Assembly: GCA_018268515.1 (NCBI GenBank)
Contig: JAFDWK010000018.1
Location: forward strand, 1 to 64,000
DNA: 64,000 bases
Direction of reading: 5' to 3'
Origin: Actinomycetota bacterium
GTDB taxonomy: Bacteria > Actinomycetota > Actinomycetes > Actinomycetales > Microbacteriaceae
The notes beneath the pieces are model-generated. The model ran no database searches, was not told the origin of the DNA, and saw nothing but the letters and a program-made list of their open reading frames with translations. Position 1 is the first letter of the stretch. Each line of letters starts with the position of its first letter. The position numbers were made by a program, and so were the translations under genes. This document shows positions 41,587-49,995 of the stretch, piece after piece.

Positions 41587-42830
41587 AGGAAGGCCTTCCC
41601 CTCGCCGCGGTACGTGGGCAGACGGTCGGCGATGCGCCCGGCGTCGATCAGGGCGAACTCGTTCACGCGCTCACTGAGCTCGCCGGATTTGGCGTGCCGG
41701 AACCACACCCGGTCTCCGACCGCCAGCTGTCGCGCCGGTTCGCCGATCAACGGGGTCTGCACCTCGCCGGCCATCTCCCGAGGCGTCATCCGGAGCCCCT
41801 CGGGGAACGCGATCCGCGGCAGCCGGTCCCTTCCGGGCGGGCCGGACGCGACCCATCCGCCGCCCAGCACGGTCGCGCAGTCAGGACGGGGCTTGCGCAC
41901 CACGCTCAGCGCGAAGCCGGCCACCGGGCGCTGGATGAACGCCTCGTACGCATCGAAGTAGTGCCCGGCGAACAGCCCGCTGCCCGCCGCGATCTCGGTC
42001 ACGGAGGGATCCTCCGCCGTGCTCTGCACCGACCCGGTCCCGCCCCCGTTCACGAATTCGAGCGGCGCCACCTGCGCGACCGCGGCCACGGCACGGGAGC
42101 GCCGCTCGCGGATCTCCTCGCGCGAGTGCCGCTTGACCCAGGACACCACGGCGTTCATCGCCCCGCGGCCGGGGACGCGATCCGCGACGCCGGCGATCTG
42201 GGCCTCGTACGCCATCAGCCCGACCAGGGTGAAACCCGGCCGGCGCTGCACGACCTCGGCGAGCGCACGCATCTGCTCCGGAGTGCGCAGCGGAGAGCGC
42301 AGCACCCCCAGCCGTCCGAGCGGCGGCGGTCCCTGCCAGGAGGCGTCCAGCTCGAGGCACACCCGGATCGGCGGACGCCCGGCCGGCGGCACGGCCGCGT
42401 CGATGAGGTCGAGCTGGTCGACGCTGTCGATCATGAGTGTCACGCGGGCCGCGGCGCGTTCGTCTGCGGCGAGGGCCCGGATCGCCGCGCGGTCCGCGGT
42501 CGGGTAGCCGACCACGATGTCCGTGCAGGCCGCGGAGAGCCAGAGCGCCTCCGGCAGGGTGAACGCCAGCAGGCCCGCATAGCCCGGCATCGCCAGCACC
42601 TGCTCCAGCATGCCGCGCACGCGCAGCGACTTCGTCGCCAGGCGGATCGGCTTGCCGCAGGCCCGTCGCACGAGATCCGCGGCGTTGGCGCGCAGACCCG
42701 CCATGTCGAGCACCGCGAACGGCGGCTCCTCGCCCCGCGTCGCCGCGTTCCAGGATTCCCAGAGGGCGCCGCCGACGAACGGGCGGGCGACATGTCTCGT
42801 GCCGGGGCGGGCGGCCGCGGACGCGGCCAT
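41583..42830 (-). CDS. Alanine racemase-fold amino acid deaminase/aldolase
   Basis: 415 residues with an alanine-racemase-like PLP barrel: KPIRLATKSLRVRGMLEQVL holds the likely PLP lysine, with LAFTLPEALWL and VNGGGTGSVQST further on. Related to D-threonine aldolase/D-serine dehydratase-like proteins and regularly encoded beside the lactone oxidase in actinobacteria. Substrate unknown. The ATG at 42830 overlaps the stop codon of a 12-codon mini-ORF that has the better ribosome-binding site. Confidence 0.88.
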   Translation of the reverse strand: MAASAAARPGTRHVARPFVGGALWESWNAATRGEEPPFAVLDMAGLRANAADLVRRACGKPIRLATKSLRVRGMLEQVLAMPGYAGLLAFTLPEALWLSAACTDIVVGYPTADRAAIRALAADERAAARVTLMIDSVDQLDLIDAAVPPAGRPPIRVCLELDASWQGPPPLGRLGVLRSPLRTPEQMRALAEVVQRRPGFTLVGLMAYEAQIAGVADRVPGRGAMNAVVSWVKRHSREEIRERRSRAVAAVAQVAPLEFVNGGGTGSVQSTAEDPSVTEIAAGSGLFAGHYFDAYEAFIQRPVAGFALSVVRKPRPDCATVLGGGWVASGPPGRDRLPRIAFPEGLRMTPREMAGEVQTPLIGEPARQLAVGDRVWFRHAKSGELSERVNEFALIDAGRIADRLPTYRGEGKAFL

Positions 42831-42868
42831 CACCGCGCCGTCCCGACCGTGGTGTGATGGAGCATCAT
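42830..42868 (-). CDS. 12-codon leader mini-ORF coupled to the aldolase gene
   Basis: A strong GAGGAGG site, two bases, then an ORF encoding MMLHHTTVGTAR. Its TGA shares one base with the aldolase ATG (TGATG). The aldolase start has no equal ribosome-binding site of its own, so translation of the mini-ORF probably delivers ribosomes to it. It may be plain coupling or a regulatory leader; the peptide itself matches nothing recognised. Confidence 0.5.
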   Translation of the reverse strand: MMLHHTTVGTAR

Positions 42869-42889
42869 CGCCTCCTCGCGATCGCGCAA

Positions 42890-42913
42890 CAACTGGGACG
42901 ATCGTCCCAGTTG
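42890..42913. promoter_or_regulatory. Putative TetR operator, perfect 24-bp palindrome
   Basis: Arms CAACTGGGACGA (42890-42901) and TCGTCCCAGTTG (42902-42913) are exactly complementary. TATAGT at 42917-42922 is a good -10 for the rightward tetR/ALDH operon, placing the operator over its -35 and spacer. It shares the ACT-GG-CGATCG-CC-AGT pattern with two sites near 47.2 kb. Confidence 0.8.
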
Positions 42914-42977
42914 GCCTATAGTGTAGGTCGACGCGCATACGAGAGCAAGCGCGAACCGTCGGCCTCACGGAGGAATC

Positions 42978-43712
42978 ATGGCCAGGACCCCAGTAGACGT
43001 CCGCCGCAAGGAGCTCGTCGCCGCCGCCCTGCGCGTGGTCGCCTCGCGCGGCCTGCATGAGGCGTCCACACGAGCGATCGTGGCCGAGGCGGGCATGGCC
43101 CTGGCCAGCTTCCATTACGCGTTCGAGTCACGCGATGCGCTGATCGACCGGCTCATCGCCGAGGTGCTGGCCGGCGAGGAGAAGGCCATCATCCCGGACC
43201 AGCTCGAGGGCAAGACGCTGACCGAACTGCTCACCGAGGGCCTGCAGGGATACGCACGGCACCTGCGCGCGGATCCCGCGCATGAGCAGGCGATGCTGGA
43301 GCTGACCCAGTACGCGCTGCGCACGCGACTGCCGCTCGCCCAGGAGCAGTACGCCGAGTACGCCCGGATCGCCCTGTCGTCGCTGACCCTGGCGGCCGAG
43401 CAGACCGGGGCGACCTGGACCGTCCCCCTCGACACGATCGCGCGCATGCTCGTCGCCCTCACCGACGGGCTGACCCTGAACTGGCTGGTCACCCGCGACG
43501 ATGCGGGCCTGGATGCCGCGGTCGTCGCCGCCGCACAGGCGATCGCGAGCCTGGCCCGCCCCTCTGCCGCGCAGGAGCTATCCGGTTCCGATTCCGGATC
43601 CGGTTCCGATTCCGGTTCCGGTTCCGATTCCGGTTCCGGATCCGATTCCGGTTCCGGTTCCGATTCCGGTTCCGAGGCTGCCGCGCCGACGGACGAGCGG
43701 CATCGCGCATGA
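42978..43712 (+). CDS. TetR-family regulator with Ser/Gly/Asp-repeat tail
   Basis: 244 residues. Helix-turn-helix at about 10-55 (RRKELVAAALRVVASRGLHE, TRAIVAEAGMALASFHYAF), ligand domain to about 200, then 30 residues built only of Gly, Ser and Asp (GSDSGS units) before the end. Related to the TetR at 45169-45840. Its stop overlaps the ATG of the aldehyde dehydrogenase (ATGA). The perfect palindrome upstream points to autoregulation. Confidence 0.88.
   Translation: MARTPVDVRRKELVAAALRVVASRGLHEASTRAIVAEAGMALASFHYAFESRDALIDRLIAEVLAGEEKAIIPDQLEGKTLTELLTEGLQGYARHLRADPAHEQAMLELTQYALRTRLPLAQEQYAEYARIALSSLTLAAEQTGATWTVPLDTIARMLVALTDGLTLNWLVTRDDAGLDAAVVAAAQAIASLARPSAAQELSGSDSGSGSDSGSGSDSGSGSDSGSGSDSGSEAAAPTDERHRA
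43581..43675. repeat. TCCGGT/TCCGAT hexamer array in the tetR 3' end
   Basis: About 95 bp composed of TCCGGT, TCCGAT and TCCGGA hexamers with an underlying 12-18 bp higher-order period. In frame, coding for the Gly/Ser/Asp tail. Confidence 0.9.
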
Positions 43713-45121
43713 CCGTGGTGGCCGGATCCGGCACCGGCACGGCGCCGGACGCCCTGCGCGCCCGTTTCGACACGGGGGTGACCCGGTCCTACCGCTGGCG
43801 GCGCGCCCAGCTGCGGGGCCTGCGCCGGATGCTCAGGGAGCACCGCGACCAATGGCACGCGGCGCTGCGCACCGATCTCGGCAAGCACCCCGTGGAGAGC
43901 GACGTCGCCGAGATCGGCATCGTGCTGCGCGAGATCGACCACGCGCTGCGGCGGCTGCGGCGATGGATGCGCCCGCGCCGGGTCGGCGTTCCGCTCGTGC
44001 TCGCACCCGCCACGGCGCGGATCGTTCCGGAGCCGCTCGGCGTCGTGCTCGTGATCGGCCCGTGGAACTATCCGCTGCAGCTCGTGCTGAACCCGCTCGT
44101 GGGCGCGCTCGCGGCCGGCAACGCGGCGGTGCTCAAGCCCAGCGAACTCGCCGGCGCCACCAGCGCGGCGCTCGCGGCGCTGCTGCCCCGCTACGTCGAC
44201 CCGCGGGCCGTGCGGGTCGTCGAGGGCGGCGCGGAGGCCACGCAGCGGCTGCTGCACGAGCGGTTCGACCACGTGTTCTTCACCGGATCCGAGACCGTCG
44301 GCCGGATCATCGCCCAGGAGGCGGCCCGCACGCTGACACCCGTGACGCTCGAGCTGGGCGGAAAGTCGCCGGTGTTCATCGACGACACCGTCGATCTCGC
44401 CGTCACCGCACGGCGGCTGATGTGGGGCAAGCTCCTGAACGCGGGGCAGACCTGCGTCGCGCCCGACTACGTGCTCGCGACACCGTCGACCGCCCAGGCC
44501 CTGATCCCGCACCTCGAGCGCGCCGTGCGCGAGATGTACGGCGATGACCCCGCCCGCAGCCCGGACTACGGGCGGATCGTGACGCCGCGGCATGCCGAGC
44601 GCCTGGCCGAGCTGCTCGACGGGCACCGGCCGAGCTTCGGCGGCACGGTGTCACCGGCCGATCGCTACGTCGCGCCGACCGTCGTCGACGCGGCAGAGCC
44701 GCACTCCCGGCTCATGCAGGAGGAGATCTTCGGCCCGATCCTGCCGATCGTGCATGTCGCCTCGGCGGGCGAGGCCCGCGCCTTCATCCGCGCCCGGCCG
44801 GCACCGCTCGCCGCCTACGTGTTCACGCGCCGCCGCGCGGTGCGGCGAGCGTTCCTGCGCGAGACGACCTCCGGTGCGCTGGGCTTCGGCGCGCCCGCCG
44901 CGCACCTCGGCGCCCCGGAGCTGCCGTTCGGCGGCGTGGGCGCGAGCGGGCACGGCCGCTACCACGGCAGGCACTCCTTCGACACGTTCAGCCACGCCAG
45001 GGCGGTGCTGCGCAAGCCCCTGCACCCGGACACGATGGCGCTCGCCTATCCGCCCTATCGCGGCTGGGCGAAGGCCCTGCTGGTGCGGGTGATGACCGGG
45101 ATGGGGCGCAGCGCACCCTGA
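43709..45121 (+). CDS. Aldehyde dehydrogenase (family 3-like)
   Basis: 470 residues. NAD(P)-binding VIGPWNYPLQLVLNPLVGAL, general-base Glu in LELGGKSPVFIDD, nucleophile Cys in NAGQTCVAPDYVL, and the terminal FGGVGASGHGRYHGRHSFDT. The pattern and length fit ALDH3-type enzymes (fatty, benzaldehyde or coniferyl aldehyde). A C-terminal tail could associate with membrane. Translationally coupled to the preceding tetR. May oxidise an aldehyde made by the aldolase or lactone-oxidase neighbours. Confidence 0.93.
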   Translation: MTVVAGSGTGTAPDALRARFDTGVTRSYRWRRAQLRGLRRMLREHRDQWHAALRTDLGKHPVESDVAEIGIVLREIDHALRRLRRWMRPRRVGVPLVLAPATARIVPEPLGVVLVIGPWNYPLQLVLNPLVGALAAGNAAVLKPSELAGATSAALAALLPRYVDPRAVRVVEGGAEATQRLLHERFDHVFFTGSETVGRIIAQEAARTLTPVTLELGGKSPVFIDDTVDLAVTARRLMWGKLLNAGQTCVAPDYVLATPSTAQALIPHLERAVREMYGDDPARSPDYGRIVTPRHAERLAELLDGHRPSFGGTVSPADRYVAPTVVDAAEPHSRLMQEEIFGPILPIVHVASAGEARAFIRARPAPLAAYVFTRRRAVRRAFLRETTSGALGFGAPAAHLGAPELPFGGVGASGHGRYHGRHSFDTFSHARAVLRKPLHPDTMALAYPPYRGWAKALLVRVMTGMGRSAP

Positions 45122-45168
45122 GCGGTGCACCGGCCCCTGCGACGCGGGCCGCCCATCGGCGTCCGGGC

Positions 45169-45840
45169 TCACCCCCGGTGCGGTCCGATGGCGCCGTGCC
45201 CCGGCCCGCCGTCGGAGTCCCCACCCCGGTCGCTCGCGGTCGTCGCCGGCTCCGCGACGAGCCCGGCCAGGGCCTGCGCGGCAGCGGCGATGAGCTCGGC
45301 CAGCAGCTCCTCGTCCTGAGTGGCGAACCACGCGAGCACCAGGCCGTCGGTCTGCACCGTGCTGAACCGCGCGACCTGTGCGACCGGCACGCGCCACTCC
45401 CACCCGCCGTGGCGTGCGATGTTCTCCGCGATCTGCGCCATCGCCGCGTGGTAGCGCCGGTAGAGCTGCGGGGCGAGCTCGCGCAGACCCGGCTGACGCC
45501 CGGCGTGCAGCATCAGCTCGATCAGGCCGCGCTCGCGCCCCTCCTCGCGCCGCACGAGCCCCAGGTAGGCGTGGAGCACGCGCGCGATCACCTCGACCGG
45601 GGTGCCTTCCCCGGCCACGGCGGCGAGACCGGCTTCGAGCTCGACCTCGACCTGAGCGAGCATCGTGGCCTCGAGCAGCGCCTCCAGGGATCCGAAGGCG
45701 TAGTGCAGGATCGCGAGCGGTGCGCCGGCCTGCGCGGTGATCGAACGCGTGGACACCGCGGCGATCCCGCGCTCGGCGAGCACGGTGGCGGTGGCCTCGA
45801 TCAGCTGCGCGCGGCGCTCATCGATGGAGACTCTCGGCAC
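45169..45840 (-). CDS. TetR-family regulator
   Basis: 223 residues; helix-turn-helix RRAQLIEATATVLAERGIAA and TRSITAQAGAPLAILHYAFG strongly resembles the TetR at 42978 (shared STR-I-A-AG--LA--HYAF). C-terminal ligand domain and a Gly/Asp/Pro tail. GTG start at 45840. It lies downstream of the MFS gene on the same strand (34 nt after its stop), so it is probably cotranscribed with the transporter and may recognise the CGATCG-core operators. Confidence 0.87.
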   Translation of the reverse strand: MPRVSIDERRAQLIEATATVLAERGIAAVSTRSITAQAGAPLAILHYAFGSLEALLEATMLAQVEVELEAGLAAVAGEGTPVEVIARVLHAYLGLVRREEGRERGLIELMLHAGRQPGLRELAPQLYRRYHAAMAQIAENIARHGGWEWRVPVAQVARFSTVQTDGLVLAWFATQDEELLAELIAAAAQALAGLVAEPATTASDRGGDSDGGPGHGAIGPHRG

Positions 45841-45874
45841 GCTGCCCTCCGGATGCGCTGCGGTGTGGACCTGT

Positions 45875-47152
45875 TCACCGTACGCCGCGCAGCCAGCGCA
45901 GCATCACGGCGCCGATGATCGAGAGCGCTCCCGCCACGAGGAACATCATCGCGAAGCCGCCCGTCGCCAGCGCGAGCAGCGCGCAGATGATCGGGGCGAG
46001 CACCTGAGGATACGCCTGCGCGAGATTCATCAGCGCGAGGTCCTTGGCGATGTGCTCCGGCTCGGGCAGCACCTCGATGGCGAGGGCGAGGTCCACGCTC
46101 ATGAAGGTGCCGTAGGCGGCACCGAGCAGCGCTGCGGAGACGAGCAGCACCGGCACCGAGGCCATCACGCCGATCAGCACCGCCGCGACCCCCTGCAACA
46201 GGGCCGCGGCCACGACGAACGGGATACGCCGTCCGAGACGGTCGGAGATCCGGCCCATCGCGATCGAGCCGATCACGCAGAACACCGTGTAGATGACCGT
46301 GGCGAGCAGCAGCGTGTCCGTGGCCTGCCCGCGGGCATCGCCCACCCCGAGTCCGTAGATGATGAAGAACAGCAGCACGGAGGTGCCCATCGCGTTGCCG
46401 AGATTCACCAGCGCCCGGCTGGCGAAGACGAGAGCGAAGTTCGGATGCCGACGGGGGCTCACCCAGAACTGCGCGAGTGCGCGCAGCCCACGGCGTCGCT
46501 CCCGCACCGCCACCGGTCCGACGGGATCCGGTATCAGGATCAGGATCGGCAGCAGGATCAGCAGGATCAGCAGCGCCAGCACGGCGTAGTGGCCCCACAC
46601 CGGCAGGGGCAGCGCGGCGACGGTGATGCCGCCGATCACGATCGCGGCGGCCTGGGTCGCACCGATGATCCCGGACGCCGCCCCCTGCTGCTCGGGCGGA
46701 AGCTGGTCCGCGACCGCGGTGACGAGGAAGATCGACACCCCGGCGGTCGTGAAGGCGCCCAGCAGCCCGAGGACGATGAACGGACCCGGATCCGCCTGGA
46801 ACCCGGAGAGGAAGGTCCAGATCGCGGCGAAGACCGCGCCGCCGATCGCCCAGGGCTTGCGCCTGCCCCAGCGCGAACGGGTGCGATCGGAGAGCGCGCC
46901 GACCAGAGGCCCTGCGGCGAGGCCGATCGTCCCGGTGATCATCGTGACGAGTCCGAAGCCGAGGATCCCATCCGTCCAGGCGCCGCCCCGCGAGGTCGTG
47001 TCCAGCTGCGTCGGCATCAGGAACTGGGTCGGGGTCAGCACGTAGATCCACGTCACCAGCTGCGCGGCGCCGAACAGCGTGAACCAGCGCCAGCCGGCCC
47101 TGGGCCGGATGCCGGAGGAGGCCGGTGCGGACAGCTCGACGCGTTCGGCCAT
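45875..47152 (-). CDS. MFS sugar transporter (GPH-like)
   Basis: 425 residues, twelve helices. GALSDRTRSRWGRRKPWAIG is the motif-A form seen in glycoside-pentoside-hexuronide-type carriers, and MGRISDRLGRRIPFVVAAAL repeats it in the second half. Likely imports a glycoside or its hydrolysis product. AAGGAG precedes the ATG. A TTGACT, 17 nt, TAGCGT promoter with a TetR-type palindrome in its spacer lies just upstream. Divergent from the GH5 gene and followed by tetR. Confidence 0.9.
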   Translation of the reverse strand: MAERVELSAPASSGIRPRAGWRWFTLFGAAQLVTWIYVLTPTQFLMPTQLDTTSRGGAWTDGILGFGLVTMITGTIGLAAGPLVGALSDRTRSRWGRRKPWAIGGAVFAAIWTFLSGFQADPGPFIVLGLLGAFTTAGVSIFLVTAVADQLPPEQQGAASGIIGATQAAAIVIGGITVAALPLPVWGHYAVLALLILLILLPILILIPDPVGPVAVRERRRGLRALAQFWVSPRRHPNFALVFASRALVNLGNAMGTSVLLFFIIYGLGVGDARGQATDTLLLATVIYTVFCVIGSIAMGRISDRLGRRIPFVVAAALLQGVAAVLIGVMASVPVLLVSAALLGAAYGTFMSVDLALAIEVLPEPEHIAKDLALMNLAQAYPQVLAPIICALLALATGGFAMMFLVAGALSIIGAVMLRWLRGVR

Positions 47153-47202
47153 CAGTGTTCTCCTTCGAACCCGGGCCGGGAGCATCCGCGGCCCGGACGC
47201 CG

Positions 47203-47231
47203 ACGCTATCTTAGTCGATCGACCAAGTCAA
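47203..47231 (-). promoter_or_regulatory. Promoter of the MFS-tetR operon
   Basis: On the minus strand TTGACT (47231-47226), 17 nt, TAGCGT (47208-47203). The spacer is filled by the palindrome at 47210-47227. Confidence 0.6.
47210..47227. promoter_or_regulatory. Putative TetR operator in the MFS promoter spacer
   Basis: CTTAGTCGATCGACCAAG, an 18-bp palindrome with one mismatched pair, sharing CGATCG core and flanks with the sites at 42890 and 47256. Confidence 0.7.
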
Positions 47232-47255
47232 CGATCCGGATCCTCCTCCGCGACT

Positions 47256-47279
47256 TGACTTGGTCGATCGTCCCAGTCA
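47256..47279. promoter_or_regulatory. Putative TetR operator upstream of the GH5 gene
   Basis: Arms TGACTTGGTCGA and TCGTCCCAGTCA form a 24-bp palindrome with two mismatched pairs. TTGACT at 47255-47260 looks like a -35 element, so the site would overlap the GH5 promoter. Confidence 0.7.
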
Positions 47280-47329
47280 CTCTGGTTATCACCCCGACAC
47301 CGGGGCCGGGCGATGAGGACGGTCACGTG

Positions 47330-48766
47330 ATGCAGCAGCACCTGCGAATGCTCGGCGCCATGCTCCGGGCGGGCGCAGCCCACCTCACCGCGCTCGGGCC
47401 GACCGGAGCCCGGCTCGCACCGCCGGCCCGGCACATCCGCGATGCGACGGGACGCGCGCTCGTGCATCGCGGCATGAACACCGGCAACGACGCCAAGGGA
47501 GCGGCCGACGGAATGCCCGCCTACCCGCCGGCGCAGATCGCCCGCGAACGCACCCTGCTCGGCTCCAGCCTCGTGCGGCTGCTCGTGTTCTGGAAGCACC
47601 TGGAGCCGGAGCCCGGGCGCTATGACCGGGCCTACCTCGATCGCGTGGCCGCACTCGTCGACGCCTATGCCGTGCACGGCATCGGCGTGATCCTCGATCT
47701 GCATCAGGACCTCTGGGTCGACAACGGCCCGCCGGCCTGGGCGATCCACACCGACGGGCTCGCCTCGGTCGTCCCGGACGCGTGGGAGCTGGGCTACCTC
47801 ACCCCCGGGGTCAACCGCGCGTACGACCACTTCTGGCGCACGAACGCGGAGCATCCCGAACTCATGTCGCACTACGAGCAGGCCGTCTCGGTGCTCGCCG
47901 AGCGGTTCCGCGACCATCCCGGCGTGTTCGGCTACGACCTGTTCAACGAGCCGTGGCCGGGATCCCTCCCCGTGCACCGTTTCGAGCGGGACGTGCTGAC
48001 CCCGTTCTATCAGCGGCTGATCGACCGGATCCGCCGGGAGGATCGGGATTCCTGGATCCTCGTGGAGCCTGCGGCGCTGGGCGCGAACTGGGGGCTGCCG
48101 ACCCGGATCGGGCCCTTCCGCGACCCGCGGCCGGGCGAGCCCCGCATCGTCTACGCGCCGCACTTCTACTCGCTGCCGCATGATCTGCGCCGGCACTACC
48201 GCGGACCCTGGAAGCGGGTGATCGACCTCTCGATCCGCCTGTGGGCGCGCACCGTCGTGCGCGACGCCGATCGGCTCGGGGCTCCGCTGCTGCTCGGCGA
48301 GTACGGGCTGTCGTTCGACGATCCCGGCGCCGGCGCGTTCGTCGCCCGGGTGCAGGCGACGCTCGACGATCTCGGCGCCGGATCCGTGTACTGGAACGCG
48401 ACTCCGGCCGACTCCTGGAGCCCCTGGGCGCCCGATGGCGCACCCGGGCCGGGCCTGGACGCCCTCGCCCGGCCCTACGCCCGGGCGATCCCCGGCGTCC
48501 CGGTCGGGATGAGAGCGGAGCGCACCCGGCGTCTGTTCCGGCTGCAGTACGCCGCCGGGTCCGACCCGGCACCCGGCGCCTCGGCCGAGGAGACCGTGGA
48601 GCTCTGGCTGCCGCCGCGATGGTATCCGCACGGCGTCGACGTGGCCTGCTCCCCCGCGCCGGAGGGATGGCGCTGGCACTGGGACGCACCCACGGGCTCC
48701 CTGACGCTGCACGCACCGCCCGTCGTCGGCCCGCGGCTCATCCGGGTCATGCCTGTCCCGGCCTGA
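47330..48766 (+). CDS. GH5 endoglycoceramidase-like glycosidase
   Basis: 478 residues. A GH5 barrel with acid/base Glu in FGYDLFNEPWPG, nucleophile Glu in LLLGEYGLSF, and VILDLHQDLWVDNG and YWNATPADSWSPW as in endoglycoceramidases (EGC/EGCase II-like). A C-terminal beta-sandwich follows from about residue 370. EGCs release the glycan from glycosphingolipids. No clear signal peptide, so a cytosolic or atypically exported role is likely and a plant or fungal glucoside is an alternative substrate. Start may be GTG 47327 or ATG 47330. Divergent from the MFS importer with shared operators. Confidence 0.85.
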   Translation: MQQHLRMLGAMLRAGAAHLTALGPTGARLAPPARHIRDATGRALVHRGMNTGNDAKGAADGMPAYPPAQIARERTLLGSSLVRLLVFWKHLEPEPGRYDRAYLDRVAALVDAYAVHGIGVILDLHQDLWVDNGPPAWAIHTDGLASVVPDAWELGYLTPGVNRAYDHFWRTNAEHPELMSHYEQAVSVLAERFRDHPGVFGYDLFNEPWPGSLPVHRFERDVLTPFYQRLIDRIRREDRDSWILVEPAALGANWGLPTRIGPFRDPRPGEPRIVYAPHFYSLPHDLRRHYRGPWKRVIDLSIRLWARTVVRDADRLGAPLLLGEYGLSFDDPGAGAFVARVQATLDDLGAGSVYWNATPADSWSPWAPDGAPGPGLDALARPYARAIPGVPVGMRAERTRRLFRLQYAAGSDPAPGASAEETVELWLPPRWYPHGVDVACSPAPEGWRWHWDAPTGSLTLHAPPVVGPRLIRVMPVPA

Positions 48767-48800
48767 TGCGAAAGTCTCGCCGGGGGCTCGAATTTCGCAT
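48766..48800 (+). terminator. Hairpin after the GH5 gene
   Basis: ATGCGAAA (48766-48773) and TTTCGCAT (48793-48800) form an 8-bp stem starting at the GH5 stop codon. Confidence 0.45.
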
Positions 48801-48842
48801 CGTCCCGATCTGTCATCTGGCAGCGGCCAGCTGACCCGGATG

Positions 48843-48873
48843 CCCGCCCCGCCGCGGATCGGCGCGGGGCGGG
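48843..48873. terminator. GC-rich terminator at the end of the sialic acid operon
   Basis: CCCGCCCCG (48843-48851) and CGGGGCGGG (48865-48873) pair perfectly, with further pairing inside the loop. It sits 6 nt beyond the stop of the last gene of the minus-strand operon and also faces the GH5 gene. Confidence 0.7.
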
Positions 48874-48879
48874 GCTCCG

Positions 48880-49995
48880 TCAGAGCGGGCGGACCGCGGC
48901 GCGCTCGGCGACCGAGCGGTAGGCGGCGTCGATGACGGCGAGGCCGGCGCGCGCCTCGGCGAGGCCGTAGTCGGGCGCGCGGCCGGCGAGCAGGCTGTCC
49001 ACGACGTGCGCCAGCCAGGCGCGCAGCGGGGCGACCCCGCCTCCGCCGCCGACCGGGTGGGACCCTGCCCCGTCCGCACCGAAGCGGAGCACGGCGGGCT
49101 GGTCGTCGTCCGCGGTGGCGTGGCCGTGTGAGCCGAGCACCCGCAGCGAGCTGCTGGTCGGCCCGAAGCCCGGCGCGAACGGGATCCGGCCGACCGTCAT
49201 GGTGGCGGTCACCCCGTTCGCCAGCCCGAGCGAGACGACCGCCGTGTCCTCGACCCCGTGCGCGGCGTGGCCGGCCGCGAACAGGGATCCCGACATGGCG
49301 TAGACGCTCTGCACCGGCAGGCCGGTGAGGTGCAGCACCGCGTCGGCGCAGTAGCCGAGGAAGTTCAGCATCTCGCCGCCGCCGCTGAGCGCCGGATCCA
49401 CAACGAGCTCCGGCCGCTCCACCGACGTGGCGAAGAAGGCCCCGCTGGCGAGGAACTCGGCGTCGACGTGTCGGGGCAGACCCAGGTGGCCCGCGTCGAT
49501 CCACGCCCGGGTGCGGCGCAGCGCCGGCGCATGCGTGCGGTTCACCACCGAGACCGTGCCGGGCGTCTCGCGCTGCAGGGCGATGAGCGCGTCCAGGTCG
49601 CTCAGGCTCGTGGCGACGGGCTTGTCGACGAGCACGTGCACCCCCGCGGTCATCGCGGCGGCGGCGAGACGGGCGTGCCGGGTCGGCTCACTGCACACGA
49701 TCGTGAGGTCGACGCGGGCCGGATCCCAGGCCTCGCCGATGTCGTCGAGCCACCGCGCCCCGGCCTCCGCCGCGGCCCGGCGTCCGTCCTCGCGCATCCA
49801 CGCGGGCGCTCCGGCCTCCTCGGCGACGCCGACGATCTCGACCCGCTCGTCGCGACGGAGCTCGTCGAGGTACGAGCCCGCGTGGCGCACTCCGCTCGCG
49901 AACGCGACCCGCAGCCGTCGGTCCGTCTTCTCCGTGGTGACCACACGCCCGCCCTTCGTCTCTTCGTGTCCGTTCCCGCTGTTCCCGGCGCTCAT
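48880..49995 (-). CDS. Gfo/Idh/MocA-family oxidoreductase A
   Basis: 371 residues: N-terminal Rossmann domain (RVAFASGVRHAGSYL, VDLTIVCSEPTRHA) and the second-strand motif VHVLVDKPVATS, where DKP replaces the usual EKP; then the C-terminal dehydrogenase fold. Last gene of the sialic acid operon; its ATG overlaps the stop of the sister gene (ATGA). Family enzymes oxidise or epimerise sugars with NAD(P); NanOx, which converts 2,7-anhydro-Neu5Ac to Neu5Ac, belongs to it. The specific reaction is not known. Confidence 0.88.
   Translation of the reverse strand: MSAGNSGNGHEETKGGRVVTTEKTDRRLRVAFASGVRHAGSYLDELRRDERVEIVGVAEEAGAPAWMREDGRRAAAEAGARWLDDIGEAWDPARVDLTIVCSEPTRHARLAAAAMTAGVHVLVDKPVATSLSDLDALIALQRETPGTVSVVNRTHAPALRRTRAWIDAGHLGLPRHVDAEFLASGAFFATSVERPELVVDPALSGGGEMLNFLGYCADAVLHLTGLPVQSVYAMSGSLFAAGHAAHGVEDTAVVSLGLANGVTATMTVGRIPFAPGFGPTSSSLRVLGSHGHATADDDQPAVLRFGADGAGSHPVGGGGGVAPLRAWLAHVVDSLLAGRAPDYGLAEARAGLAVIDAAYRSVAERAAVRPL

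Noticed and set aside
42894..42907. GGGAC-GATC-GTCCC core as another DevR box
   Set aside because: The symmetry extends to a perfect 24-bp palindrome whose CGATCG core recurs at 47.2 kb beside unrelated genes and TetR regulators, so it belongs to the TetR set.
43581..43675. Possible CRISPR or VNTR array
   Set aside because: Units are 6 bp without spacers and lie in frame inside a TetR gene.
45122..45168. Terminator between the convergent ALDH and tetR genes
   Set aside because: Only a 5-bp GGCCC/GGGCC pairing is visible, too weak to call.
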